64,000 nt of DNA from Paenibacillus antri (GCF_005765165.1 NZ_VCIW01000013.1:62001-126000), one strand, 5' to 3'. Shown: positions 47,668-57,157, counted from the stretch's first letter. A program made the numbers and translations. Notes: a model not told the origin generated them from the sequence alone.

Positions 47668-48264
47668 ATGAACGTCCACATTCGCGTATTAGAAGCATCG
47701 GATGCGGAGGCATACCGGCATGTCCGGTTGCAAGCCTTGCGGACCGACCCCGAAGCATTCGGGTCGACTTATGAGAAGGAGGCGGGGGTTCCGCCGGAGT
47801 CGATAATCGAGCGGATTCGGCCGGCGCAGAATCGATTTACATTAGGGGCTTTCCTAGATAATGGCGCGCTGGCCGCGATCGTAACCTTCGTGCGAGAAAC
47901 CGGTACGAAGACCGAACATAAGGGGAACGTGTTCGGTATGTACGTGTCCCCGGAAAGCCGCGGGAGAGGCGCGGGGAAAGCGATCATGACCGAGTTATTG
48001 CGAATGGCGAAAAAGCTGGAAGGGGTCGAGCAAATCAACCTAACGGTCGTATCCGACAATGTCCCTGCCAAAAGGTTGTATGAATCCCTAGGCTTTAAGA
48101 GGTTTGGCGTCGAGCGGAACGCATTGAAATATGGTGGGCGATATTTCGACGAAGACTGGATGGCGTATCGACTGGAGCCGTTAACCGAAGAAGAAATCTT
48201 TGATCATCATCAGCATGGCCGCGATTCCCGCAGCCATCAGCGGCCCGGCGGGAACCCCTTTTAA
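47668..48264 (+). CDS. GNAT N-acetyltransferase
   Basis: The 198-residue protein has the GNAT motif FGMYVSPESRGRGAGKAIMTELL and the alpha4 region DNVPAKRLYESLGFKRFG. The conserved fold ends near DEDWMAYRLE. The last 28 residues (EEEIFDHHQHGRDSRSHQ...) are low-complexity and overlap the convergent DUF441 gene by 84 bp. This suggests that an earlier stop was lost. AAGGAGGAAAAAA precedes the ATG. Confidence 0.85.
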   Translation: MNVHIRVLEASDAEAYRHVRLQALRTDPEAFGSTYEKEAGVPPESIIERIRPAQNRFTLGAFLDNGALAAIVTFVRETGTKTEHKGNVFGMYVSPESRGRGAGKAIMTELLRMAKKLEGVEQINLTVVSDNVPAKRLYESLGFKRFGVERNALKYGGRYFDEDWMAYRLEPLTEEEIFDHHQHGRDSRSHQRPGGNPF

Positions 48265-48636
48265 GAAGACGATGCCGAATATGGAGCCGATGACGAGCCC
48301 GGCGATAAGATGGGGCTCGGCTTGCAGCAGCTGCAGGCCTGTCCCGTTCGTGTACGTGGCCAGCGCGCCGCCGGCCAACGCAAGGATCCCCGGCGGGCTT
48401 GTGAAGATGGAAGCGACGTCTTTCTTAGTAATTTTCCCGCTCAAAAAAGGGACTAGCACCCCGATCGTAAGCAGCATGAGCCCCGTCTCAAGTCCTCTTC
48501 GTTCGATGACGGGGAGGAGTTGATCCAGAGAGAGCAGCTTTATGATGAGGAGAATGCATGCCGAGGTTGTAACATTGCGGGACCGCCCGATCAGGCCGAT
48601 AACGACTAAGCCGACAAGCAGCAATTCTCCGTCCAT
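48181..48636 (-). CDS. DUF441 membrane protein (YtwI-like)
   Basis: The 151-residue protein has four to five membrane segments in the order of DUF441 (ELLLVGLVVIGLIGRSRNV, ACILLIIKLL, GLMLLTIGVLVPFLSGKI, GLVIGSIFGIVFLKGVPAGP). I chose the ATG at 48636, where family similarity begins. The function is unknown. Its 3' end lies inside the opposing GNAT gene. Confidence 0.82.
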   Translation of the reverse strand: MDGELLLVGLVVIGLIGRSRNVTTSACILLIIKLLSLDQLLPVIERRGLETGLMLLTIGVLVPFLSGKITKKDVASIFTSPPGILALAGGALATYTNGTGLQLLQAEPHLIAGLVIGSIFGIVFLKGVPAGPLMAAGIAAMLMMIKDFFFG

Positions 48637-48731
48637 AGCAAGACCCCTGTCCATTTCCGTTATCACCAGTTTATGAGTGGACAGAAGCAAGATAGAACGC
48701 TTGTCGTACTTCCCGGAGCTCTGGGAACGAA

Positions 48732-48762
48732 ACTGCCGCCGGCAGCGTGCCGGCGGCAGTCG
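48732..48762 (-). terminator. Terminator of the ROK gene
   Basis: The stem ACTGCCGCCGGCA/TGCCGGCGGCAGT with loop GCG lies just downstream of the minus-strand ROK gene. On the minus strand it is followed by TTTCGTT. Confidence 0.8.
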
Positions 48763-48763
48763 A

Positions 48764-49936
48764 TTAAATTCCTAGGGCTTCCAGGGGGACTTCGAACACG
48801 TGCTTAAGCACCAGTCTGGCCGCCAGAAGCGTCTCGTCGGGCATCCGTTCCATGTGAATCAGCTTTACGCCGCGGCTCGTTAACGGAATGTTGTTCTGCA
48901 CCTTCTCCGTAAGAATCGAGAGGATGTCCTTGCGCACGGCGGTTAATACCCGGCCGGTCAGAAGCACGCGATCCGGGTTGAGGAACGTTACCGCATTGCT
49001 AAGCGTCGTCGCGAGGGCATCCACCATGGCGCCGTACATCCGTACGACCTCCTCGTCCCCGTTATGATAGGCGCGAGCGAGGCTGTCCAGCGTGTAACCC
49101 GTCGTCACCCCGAGACCGCTGATCGAAAGCAGCGTCGTGAGGCAGCCGACGCCCCCGCATAGACAAAGATGAGCGTCTTTCCCTGTGAAGGCTTTCACAT
49201 GCCCGAACTCGCCGGCCACGAAGGTCGAGCCGGAAATCAGACGCTTCTCCGACACGATCGCGCCGCCGATGCCATAATCGAACTTTAATGTAATATTTTC
49301 CACGGAATCGGAGAGCGAGCCGTTCATATTCTCGTTGAGCGCGAGCAAATTCGCATCGTTTTCTAAATATACCGGCAACTCATACTTCTGCTCCAACACA
49401 GCCCTTACAGGGATTCGCTCGAAACCGATCCCCGGCGTCCGCAGCAACACGCCCTCTCGCGAGTCTACCAACCCTTGTACGCTGACTCCGATCCCTCTCG
49501 TACGGGCAACGTCCGGCGATTGGTCGAGCAGTTCTTCGATGACTTCGCCGAGCAGTTGGAGCAAGTGCTCCGAATTGAGGTATTTTTCGGTGCGGCGTTC
49601 TGCGCTGTAGAGAACCTCAGGGCGAAAATCACAAATCGACCCTCGAATATACTTTCCCGCCAGTTCGATACCGATGACGTAGAAGTTGGAGCTGTTGACG
49701 TACAGTTGAATTCGTTTGCGCCCGCTTCCCGCTTCTAAAGGCAGATGTTCGCCTTCGTATACGACGCCTTCTTCTAGCAGCCTGTTGACGATATTGGTAA
49801 CGGTCTGTTGACTTAAGCCCGTCTTCTGCGCAAGCTCCACGCGCGAAATAGACCCGGCCGTGTAAATTAATTGTAAGACCTTCTGTTGGTTAATGGATTT
49901 TAATAGCTTGTGACTCGTGTTTTTTTGCGGATGCAA
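48764..49936 (-). CDS. ROK-family transcriptional regulator (NagC/XylR type)
   Basis: The 390-residue protein has an N-terminal winged helix (NQQKVLQLIYTAGSISRVELAQKTGLSQQTVTNIVNRLLEEG) and a ROK sugar-kinase-like domain with GIGVSVQGLVDSREG, FDYGIGGAIVSEKRL and the zinc motif GEFGHVKAF...HLCLCGGVGCL. Such proteins repress catabolic genes until a sugar or sugar phosphate binds. The start is TTG at 49936. It is divergent from the phosphoesterase gene. A palindrome AATCAA-N5-TTGATT lies about 45 bp before its start, and related AATTGATT sites precede three downstream units. Confidence 0.9.
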   Translation of the reverse strand: MHPQKNTSHKLLKSINQQKVLQLIYTAGSISRVELAQKTGLSQQTVTNIVNRLLEEGVVYEGEHLPLEAGSGRKRIQLYVNSSNFYVIGIELAGKYIRGSICDFRPEVLYSAERRTEKYLNSEHLLQLLGEVIEELLDQSPDVARTRGIGVSVQGLVDSREGVLLRTPGIGFERIPVRAVLEQKYELPVYLENDANLLALNENMNGSLSDSVENITLKFDYGIGGAIVSEKRLISGSTFVAGEFGHVKAFTGKDAHLCLCGGVGCLTTLLSISGLGVTTGYTLDSLARAYHNGDEEVVRMYGAMVDALATTLSNAVTFLNPDRVLLTGRVLTAVRKDILSILTEKVQNNIPLTSRGVKLIHMERMPDETLLAARLVLKHVFEVPLEALGI

Positions 49937-49980
49937 GCCAAGGACCCCGCTTTGTCGTGGGAATATGTGCTGATCATGAT

Positions 49981-50183
49981 AATCAAACGGATTGATTAAT
50001 TAATTATAAAGAAAAACGATGAGGATGGGAAGTGGGGAGGTCTTTGCAATAAAATAATATTTTTGAACGAAGGAATATTTGGACGGAAATCGAATTTGTT
50101 TTTTGAAAGCGCAACCGAACCTCGTTCCGACCGAGCGTCGCGATTGCGTCTTTGTTTCGATAATTAATAATTCCAATTGATTA
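49981..50183. promoter_or_regulatory. Divergent regulatory region with candidate ROK sites
   Basis: The 344 bases between the ROK and phosphoesterase genes contain AATCAA-ACGGA-TTGATT (49981-49997, perfect arms of six). AATTGATTA lies at 50175-50183, within AAT-rich sequence. No open frame is convincing. Both sites share AATTGATT or ATTGATT with sites at 54854-54862 and 55589-55624. Confidence 0.5.
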
Positions 50184-50280
50184 AAGAATGGAGGCGATCC
50201 CTGAACTCTCGTTACGCCATGCAGTTCCTTGTAAACCATGCCGAAAGAAAATCGAAAGCCGATGGCAAAGGAGCAGTGAA

Positions 50281-53200
50281 ATGAAGAATAAGACATGGAA
50301 ACGCAGTGTGGTTGCCGCTTTGGCAGTAGGAATGTCCTTGTCTTGCATTCTGCCCATGGGAAGTCGGACGGTTGCGGAGGCGCAAGAGACTCCTTCGTCG
50401 ACCAGCCCTCCTCGCATGTTAATTACTGAGATCGTACCTGACTCTACGAATGTCGGGAACGACGACGGCTTCGAATACGTGGAGGTGTATAACAACTCGA
50501 ACCAACCGATCGACTTCGGCGATTATCTCATCGGATACCGTTACCCGGGCAACCCTCCGGGAACCGATGTGCCGTTGATTCCGTATGCTTCGGTCGTCAT
50601 TCCTCCGCAGCGGACGATGGTGTTTTGGGGAATGAACGCGTCGTCGGAAGGGCTGACCGTGGCGGATTTCAACGCGAACTACGGTACGTCCCTAGTGGAA
50701 AACGAAACGATCGTCCGCATGCCAGGCGGATTAAACGATTTACGCGAACGGATCATCACCGTGTCGACGAGAACGGGCCGCGATGTCGTAACTGCAGCCT
50801 ACAATAAGGGAGTTATCGATACGAAAGCGGATATGGGGATCAAGTATGCCGTTCCCGAACCCGGCAGTCTGGAGATGCGGCTGGTCGGCTCCACGGTCGA
50901 GCGCGGCACTCCGGGAAGCGTCGAATCCGGGCAAATTCCGAACGAGCCGGTTTCTCCGCTGCCGGACTCGACGCCGCCGGTCGTTCAAAGCGCAACGAGC
51001 ATCGACAGACCGGACTTGACGAAGCCGATCGAATTCGTCGCTAGCGCGTCGGACGAGTCGTTGCTCGCGCATGTCATGCTTCATTACAAGTCGATCCGAG
51101 ACGAGCAATTCCAAACCGTCAGCATGCTGAACGGGGCGAACGGCGTATTCCGGCATTCGTTGGATGTCGAAGCATGGTATGGCAGTCCGACGCTGGAGTA
51201 TTATTTCGAGGCTTCGGACGGCACGAATCGGACGGCGACCGAAGTCGCGTTCGCCCCGTTGACTGGCGAAGATGCCTCCGGCGCAAGCTTGAACGTATCC
51301 GACGGCGAGGTGGTGACGGGCGTCAAGAGAATCATCGGCACCGGGGCGGGCGCGGAGCCGGAGCTGCTGGACTTGACGATCGACGGTGTCGAACCTGGAA
51401 CGAAGCGTGCATTGACCGAGGCGCCTACGCTTGTCTTCGAGGCTCACGACGTCAATGCGGGACAAAGCGCCGTCACGATGAACGGGGAAGTCATCGACAT
51501 CATTCCAATCAATACGATGGACTACGCTACCGTCCGCGTGCCGATCAGCCCCGGAAATTTCGAGTACGGACGGGCGAATACGGTCGAGATTCGGGCCGGC
51601 TCGACGAAGAGACCTTATTACGAGGAAGCTCCCGAGGCCGGATTGGACGACTTCTTCATTCGTAATATCCGATTGGAGTTAGCGGACGGAACCGAAATAA
51701 GAGACCCGAGATACGCGGATCCTGCGTTGCTGCTCGACATGGGAGACAACGGACGGTTCCTGCCGATCGTATCCGCACAGTTCGAAATCCCCGAGGACAA
51801 GTGGGCTTGGACGCCCGCGGCGGAGAAAGCGCTGACGGCGCCCGCCTATTTCGTCTTCGAGGCGAACGACATTAACGCGGGCCAAAGCGTGGTGACCTTC
51901 GGCCGCGAGGTGCTGCACTTGATTCCATTCGATACGACGGGCTACGCCACGGTCGTCGTGCCCGTCCGTCCTGAGTTATTCCATCGCGGGGAACGTCATC
52001 GGTTCGCGATCCGGGCGGGATCGGTCAATCGGCCTTATTACGAAGAGGCGCCGGAGGGCGGGTTGGACGACTTCGATATTCGCAACGTGCGTCTCGTCTT
52101 GGCGGACGGAACCGAGCTGCGAGACCCGAAGTATGCAGACCCGACGCTGAGGTTCGATATGGGGGATAACGGCAGATTTCTGCCGATCACGTATTTCGAC
52201 TTCCAGATTCCGGACGATCAGTGGAAGGCGCTGTCGTACCTGTGGGACACGGCGGGGGCGACCGACGGCCCGCATCAGGTGCAGTTATCGGAAGCGGGAG
52301 CGTCCTATGCGGCGGCGAACGTATTTACAGACAATCAGGGACCGGTCATCGTCTCGAATATGGCGGAAGGCCAGTCGTACAAAGGGGCGTTCACGATCGA
52401 AGCGTCGGCCAGCGACCTTGTCGCGCCGGTCGCGACGTTCGAGGCGACGCTGGACGGACAGCCGATCTCGATCCCGTTCGCGACGTCGTCGGCGGAGCTA
52501 ACCCCAGGTGTTCACGAATTGCATCTGAAGGCGACGGATGGGACGGGATGGACGACGGAGCGATCGATTCGGTTCCATACGCCCGAGGAACTGCCGTTCG
52601 CGCCGACGATACTTAGCCCTGCCCACGGGTCGGTCGGACTCGAGACCGAGGTGGAGCTCGAGGCGAGCGTAGACGATCCGTCGGACGATCCGCTGCAGGT
52701 TACTTTCTTTAAGGGCGATCGGATTGCAGCGCCGGATCCGAGGATGCTCATCTACTCGAATGCCGTCGATCGGGAGCCGCCGATAAGTATCGAATCGGCG
52801 GGAGATCAGACGTTCTCCGATGAAGAGAAAGCCAAGCTCGACGCATCGGACGATGTCTACGTCGTCTCGGATTCTTACGAACAGTTCCCGTATCATCGCT
52901 TCGAAGTAGAGGTAGGCGACCAACTCGGCGCGGGCGACCGTATAGAGCTGTACTGGGAAGGGCATTCGCTCGAAGGGCGCAAGGTGACCCTGTACGCATG
53001 GAACGTCGTCGAAGGCGAATGGAAGCCGTTGGCGTCGACGGTGGCGGCCTCCGAAGAAGACTTCGCGCTGGCGGCGTCCGTGAGTCCTGAACCTTACGTC
53101 ATCGACGGCCGCGTTCATGCGCTCGTGCAAGATCTGATACCGGATCGCGGGGACTACGATTTCACGTTCGTCGCGATGCCGGATACGCAAATTTACGCGG

Positions 53201-54756
53201 AAATCCAACCGGAATATTTCCAATCCCAAGTGGAATGGATTCGCGACCGGAAGGAAGCGATGAACATTCGCTACGTCACGCATGTCGGCGATATCGTCAA
53301 TTCCGCGGGCAACCGGGATCAATGGGCGAGGGCGGATCGGTTCATGAGCGTGTTGGAGGACGCGGGGATTCCCTATGGGGTCGTCGCCGGGAATCACGAT
53401 GTGTTCGACGGCGGGGCGAACAGCGAACCCGATTACAGCGCATTCGGCGAATTTTTCGGAGCCGCGCGCTTCGAGAATGAGCCGTACTTCGGCGGATCGT
53501 ATAAGAACAACCGGGGCCGCTACGATATGATCTCGGCGAACGGGAACGACTTCATGTTCGTGTATATGGGTTGGGGAGTGAACGACGAGGATCTCGTCTG
53601 GATGAACCAGGTGCTGTCGCAGCATCCGGACCGGAAGGCGATTCTAGTGCTGCACGATTATCTCCGGGCGAACGCCGCCCGCTCCGAGACGGGGCAGAAA
53701 GTGTTCGACGAGGTCGTCGTGCCGAATCCGAACGTCGCCATGGTCATCAGCGGCCACTATACCGGCAGCGCGGTGAAGACGGACGCGATCGACGACGATC
53801 GCGACGGTACGGCGGACCGTAACGTCTACCAGATCCTTAACGACTATCAAGGCATTCCGAACGGCGGGTCCGGTTATTTAAAGCTGTTTCATTTCGACAC
53901 CGAAACCGACCAGATCTTCGTCAACACGTATTCGCCGTATTTGGACGATTACAACTACTACGATCCGGAGAAGGACGAGTGGACGCTCCGGATGGAGCTG
54001 ACGCCGAGGCTGAAGCGCGTCGCCACGGATAAGATGGAGGTCCGCATCTTCACGGACGAGGCGATCGCTCCCGCGACTCCGGCGAAGAGCGGTTCCGTCG
54101 TTCGCGCGGCATGGACCGGCTTAACGGGAAGTACGACGTATTCTTGGTATGTCGTGGCGGAAGATGCGTTCGGCGGGCGTACCGCTTCGGAGCTTTCAAG
54201 CTTCCGTACGCGTTATACGCTTCCGGCGCCTACAGGGCTGCAAGCCATCGACATCCGCGCCGACGGCGCGACGATAGGCTGGAATCCGGTCGATCCGGGC
54301 GACGGATCGACCGTGACGTACGCGGTGTACGCGAACGGAGGGGAGATCGCTTCGGTCGCGGATGCGGTATACGCGATCGACGGCCTGACGCCGGATACCG
54401 AGTATCGCATCCATGTCGTCGCGAAGCATGTGCCGACGGGCACGGTGTCGAAGCCGAGCCCCGAGTTGACGATTCGCACTTGGATCGACGTCGCAACGTT
54501 GGAGAGGATCCTTGAAGACCTGATCGTCTCGCGCGAGGTCGAGAGCCCGCTGTCGAATCCGTTGTCCAACGCGCTGCGGCAAGCGTCCCATCACGAGCAA
54601 GACGGACGTTCGGAGCAGGCAAGGAAGTCGGTCGAGGATTTCCTGAAGCATCTGAACAATGAAGCGATCGCATCGTCCGCTTCGGAGCATGCCAAACAAT
54701 TGCTCCGGGAGAAGGCCGAGGCGTTGCTTCTCGCAATGAATACGACAGGCATATAG
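50281..54756 (+). CDS. Secreted multidomain calcineurin-type phosphoesterase with FIMAH domain
   Basis: The 1491-residue protein begins with a signal peptide (MKNKTWKRSVVAALAVGMSL...TVAEAQE). In order it has a lamin-tail domain (about 44-205: MLITEIVPDSTNVGNDDGFE), an Ig-like region and two near-identical repeats (about 380-510 and 520-655, each with GLDDF-IRN-RL and DMGDNGRFLPI). An Ig-like domain precedes the metallophosphoesterase (about 960-1180: MPDTQIYAE, HVGDIVNSAGN, GVVAGNHDVFDGG, VISGHYTGS). Two fibronectin type III-like segments (about 1275-1400) and a C-terminal FIMAH domain (DFLKHLNNEAIASSASEHA) follow. It is an extracellular phosphatase or phosphodiesterase, likely acting on a polymer. 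No cell-wall anchor is seen. The start has GGAGCAGTGAA upstream. Confidence 0.9.
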   Translation: MKNKTWKRSVVAALAVGMSLSCILPMGSRTVAEAQETPSSTSPPRMLITEIVPDSTNVGNDDGFEYVEVYNNSNQPIDFGDYLIGYRYPGNPPGTDVPLIPYASVVIPPQRTMVFWGMNASSEGLTVADFNANYGTSLVENETIVRMPGGLNDLRERIITVSTRTGRDVVTAAYNKGVIDTKADMGIKYAVPEPGSLEMRLVGSTVERGTPGSVESGQIPNEPVSPLPDSTPPVVQSATSIDRPDLTKPIEFVASASDESLLAHVMLHYKSIRDEQFQTVSMLNGANGVFRHSLDVEAWYGSPTLEYYFEASDGTNRTATEVAFAPLTGEDASGASLNVSDGEVVTGVKRIIGTGAGAEPELLDLTIDGVEPGTKRALTEAPTLVFEAHDVNAGQSAVTMNGEVIDIIPINTMDYATVRVPISPGNFEYGRANTVEIRAGSTKRPYYEEAPEAGLDDFFIRNIRLELADGTEIRDPRYADPALLLDMGDNGRFLPIVSAQFEIPEDKWAWTPAAEKALTAPAYFVFEANDINAGQSVVTFGREVLHLIPFDTTGYATVVVPVRPELFHRGERHRFAIRAGSVNRPYYEEAPEGGLDDFDIRNVRLVLADGTELRDPKYADPTLRFDMGDNGRFLPITYFDFQIPDDQWKALSYLWDTAGATDGPHQVQLSEAGASYAAANVFTDNQGPVIVSNMAEGQSYKGAFTIEASASDLVAPVATFEATLDGQPISIPFATSSAELTPGVHELHLKATDGTGWTTERSIRFHTPEELPFAPTILSPAHGSVGLETEVELEASVDDPSDDPLQVTFFKGDRIAAPDPRMLIYSNAVDREPPISIESAGDQTFSDEEKAKLDASDDVYVVSDSYEQFPYHRFEVEVGDQLGAGDRIELYWEGHSLEGRKVTLYAWNVVEGEWKPLASTVAASEEDFALAASVSPEPYVIDGRVHALVQDLIPDRGDYDFTFVAMPDTQIYAEIQPEYFQSQVEWIRDRKEAMNIRYVTHVGDIVNSAGNRDQWARADRFMSVLEDAGIPYGVVAGNHDVFDGGANSEPDYSAFGEFFGAARFENEPYFGGSYKNNRGRYDMISANGNDFMFVYMGWGVNDEDLVWMNQVLSQHPDRKAILVLHDYLRANAARSETGQKVFDEVVVPNPNVAMVISGHYTGSAVKTDAIDDDRDGTADRNVYQILNDYQGIPNGGSGYLKLFHFDTETDQIFVNTYSPYLDDYNYYDPEKDEWTLRMELTPRLKRVATDKMEVRIFTDEAIAPATPAKSGSVVRAAWTGLTGSTTYSWYVVAEDAFGGRTASELSSFRTRYTLPAPTGLQAIDIRADGATIGWNPVDPGDGSTVTYAVYANGGEIASVADAVYAIDGLTPDTEYRIHVVAKHVPTGTVSKPSPELTIRTWIDVATLERILEDLIVSREVESPLSNPLSNALRQASHHEQDGRSEQARKSVEDFLKHLNNEAIASSASEHAKQLLREKAEALLLAMNTTGI

Positions 54757-54759
54757 AAA

Positions 54760-54800
54760 ACGCCCCCCTCCGGCCGCCCGGCGGGAGGGGGATTTACCTG
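54760..54800 (+). terminator. Rho-independent terminator
   Basis: A GC-rich stem (CCCCCTCC with GGAGGGGG, loop of about 14) follows the phosphoesterase stop codon. The T-run is poor (ATTTACC). Confidence 0.65.
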
Positions 54801-54853
54801 TTTAAAGAATGTCTTGACGAGATAACCAAAATGTGGCATATATAAATAAAGAC

Positions 54854-54862
54854 AATTGATTT
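54854..54862. promoter_or_regulatory. Candidate ROK half-site upstream of the DUF218 gene
   Basis: AATTGATTT, extended to CAATTGATTTATTAA, lies about 40 bp before the DUF218 start. It matches the motif found upstream of the phosphoesterase and solute-binding-protein genes. Confidence 0.4.
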
Positions 54863-54900
54863 ATTAACAACATCGGATGATAAGAGGAATGTGAGAGGCA

Positions 54901-55479
54901 ATGTGGATCGTCGTTTGGACTCTGATCGTACTTGTTGGCTTGTTGCTGGTTCCCGCCCTGTATTTCGGTTGGATGCACTCGGCGACACTGGAGGAAGGCT
55001 CTCGCGACGCATTGATCGTGCTAGGTCAGCGTACGGAGAACGAGGAGATCGGAGAACTGCTCCGGGAACGCTTGGACACCGCGGTTCGACTGTTCGAACG
55101 GCATCGGTATCGGTTCCTGATTTTATCCGGCGGCGCCGTAGGGAGCGAGAGATCCGAGGCGGAAAAGATGCAGGACTATCTGATTAGCCGAGGCGTACCG
55201 AAAGACAAAATGATTTTGGAAACGCTGTCTCGAAACACGGTCCAAAATATCGCGTACTGTCGTACCCTGCTCCGACGATTCAACCTCGACTCGTGCTTGT
55301 TTATCTCTAATTCGTTCCATATTCGAAGAATGAAATACATAGCGGAGAAGTTGAACGTGAACGCCGAGTTTTATGCCGCTCGCCGCCCGCGCAGCATTCT
55401 CTGCAAGCAGTGGAAATTGACCTTCCAAGAAATTCGAGCGTATCGTCTCTCTCTTCCTTGGATCGAGAGGATGCGTTGA
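54901..55479 (+). CDS. DUF218 (YdcF/SanA/ElyC-like) membrane protein
   Basis: The 192-residue protein has one N-terminal membrane helix (WIVVWTLIVLVGLLLVPALYF) and a DUF218 domain: DALIVLGQRTENEEIGELLRERLDTA, FLILSGGAVGSERSEAEKMQDYL, ETLSRNTVQNIAYC and FISNSFHIRRMKYIA. Family members affect envelope polysaccharides (ElyC) or vancomycin sensitivity (SanA), with no proven chemistry. It sits between the phosphoesterase and the importer and shares their upstream motif. Confidence 0.85.
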   Translation: MWIVVWTLIVLVGLLLVPALYFGWMHSATLEEGSRDALIVLGQRTENEEIGELLRERLDTAVRLFERHRYRFLILSGGAVGSERSEAEKMQDYLISRGVPKDKMILETLSRNTVQNIAYCRTLLRRFNLDSCLFISNSFHIRRMKYIAEKLNVNAEFYAARRPRSILCKQWKLTFQEIRAYRLSLPWIERMR

Positions 55480-55588
55480 ATCTAATAACGCCAAAGAAAT
55501 GAAAGCGGATTCATTCGAAGGAGTGAAGCCTATCGTCAACGCGGGGGATTTACAAAATCTTCATTCAGGCATGACAAATCCATAACAT

Positions 55589-55624
55589 AATTGATTTACA
55601 CTAGCCTTGTTATAAAAATCAATT
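55589..55624. promoter_or_regulatory. Inverted repeat AATTGATTT / AAATCAATT upstream of the importer
   Basis: Perfect 9-bp arms at 55589-55597 and 55616-55624 flank a TATAAA (55611-55616). A regulator bound to both arms would cover the promoter. The arms match the motif in the ROK intergenic region. Confidence 0.55.
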
Positions 55625-55651
55625 GAATTTATTAATTGGAGGTCGTTCGTA

Positions 55652-57151
55652 TTGGTTCATTCTAGCAACGTAGGATTACGCAAGTTGATGGCCATCGGTT
55701 TAGTCGCGGCAATGGGAACGCTCGCCGCATGCGCCGGCGGCAACGGCGGAGACGCCGGCGGCGGAAGCGCCGCAGGGGAGCAGCCGCAGCCGGGTACGTC
55801 CGACGCGTCGGCGCCGGCAGCGCAGGAGCCTCAATTGGAGGTATACGAAAACGGGTTGCCTAAGGATGAGAAAGTCACGTTAAAGGTCGGTTTCTTCGTA
55901 GGGGGATACGGCCGAGATTGGTTCGACTACGCGGTAGAGTCGTTCAAGGAGAAATACCCGAACGTTACGTTCGACGTTACGGCTTCTCCGGATTTGAAAA
56001 ATTTGCTCTCTACGAAAATTTCCGCCGGCAATGACGACGATATGTTCGACCTGTTCAATACGGCGCCTCCGGGCGGCGTCGTCTCCCTTGCCGAGGCGGG
56101 GAAGCTGGAAGAGATGGGCGACATCTGGGATTACCCGCTGCCGGACGTACCGGGCGAGAAGGTCAGAGACCGGATGCTGCCGGGGATGTACGAATCCACT
56201 CCCTTAATCGATGGGAAAATGTACGAATTCACGACGGCGAGCAGCTTCGGCGGCTTATTCTTCAATAAGACGCTGTTCGAGAAGAACGGCTGGAATCAAA
56301 ATCCGAAGACATGGGCCGAATTCGAAGCGCTGCTGGCGGACATTAAGGCGGACGGGGTCATCCCGATCACATTCCCGGGCGTGCATCCGAGCTATCATAG
56401 CTGGGCGTTCGGTCCCGCGAAGATGTTCGAATTGGCGGATATGAACGGAACGGCGGACGAGTTCATCGAGAGATACAAAACCTACGGGCTGCCGGAATTT
56501 ACGAGCCCCGAGCAGATCGAGGTATGGACGCGCATTTACGAGTTAGGCAAGAAGGGTTATTTCGCGGAAGGCTTGCCGGCATTAACGCATACGCAGTCGC
56601 AGATGCAGGTCATTCAGGGCCAAGCGGCCATGGTTTCGACGGGAAGCCATGTCGAGAACGAAATGAAGGAAGCGACGCCGGCGGATTTCCAATGGGGTTA
56701 CATGGCCGTACCGTTCCGGGAAACCACCGATCAGACGCTGTGGATCCGCAGCGGCACTTCGAACTTTAATTATATTTGGGCGGCGAAGCCCGATTTGAAC
56801 AAGAAGTGGGCGAAAGAATTCATCGTATGGACGCTCACGCTTGAGAATCAGCAATTCGCTGCGGAGAAGTCCGGCGCGTTGCCGATGCGCAAAGACTTGA
56901 TCGACGACCCGGCCAAGACGACGAACTTGTCGACATCGGCGCAATCCATCTTGAAATATATCGGCGACAATGGGGCGCATACCTACAAAGCAAGCCGATC
57001 CGTCAGCATTTCGGACCCGAATCTCGCGCAGGCGAACAAACTGCTGGATGAGAATATCGTAAAATTCGCATTGGGGCTGCAAGAGCCGAAGCCGATTCTG
57101 GAGGAAGCCGAGGAGCTGCTGAAGAAAGCTTTGGAAGCCGAGCGGAAGTAA
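55652..57151 (+). CDS. Carbohydrate ABC importer, solute-binding lipoprotein
   Basis: The 499-residue protein has a lipoprotein signal (KLMAIGLVAAMGTLAACAGG, lipobox LAAC). A Gly/Ala/Pro-rich linker and a family 1 extracellular solute-binding domain follow (VKVGFF-like start, MFDLFNTAPPGGVVSLAEAGKLEEM, LFFNKTLFEKNGWNQNPKTW, MVSTGSHVENEM). It captures a sugar, probably an oligosaccharide, and delivers it to the two permeases. The start is TTG at 55652 with TTGGAGG about 9 bases upstream. The ATPase is not encoded here, so a shared MsmX-like ATPase is expected. Confidence 0.93.
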   Translation: MVHSSNVGLRKLMAIGLVAAMGTLAACAGGNGGDAGGGSAAGEQPQPGTSDASAPAAQEPQLEVYENGLPKDEKVTLKVGFFVGGYGRDWFDYAVESFKEKYPNVTFDVTASPDLKNLLSTKISAGNDDDMFDLFNTAPPGGVVSLAEAGKLEEMGDIWDYPLPDVPGEKVRDRMLPGMYESTPLIDGKMYEFTTASSFGGLFFNKTLFEKNGWNQNPKTWAEFEALLADIKADGVIPITFPGVHPSYHSWAFGPAKMFELADMNGTADEFIERYKTYGLPEFTSPEQIEVWTRIYELGKKGYFAEGLPALTHTQSQMQVIQGQAAMVSTGSHVENEMKEATPADFQWGYMAVPFRETTDQTLWIRSGTSNFNYIWAAKPDLNKKWAKEFIVWTLTLENQQFAAEKSGALPMRKDLIDDPAKTTNLSTSAQSILKYIGDNGAHTYKASRSVSISDPNLAQANKLLDENIVKFALGLQEPKPILEEAEELLKKALEAERK

Positions 57152-57157
57152 GCCGAC

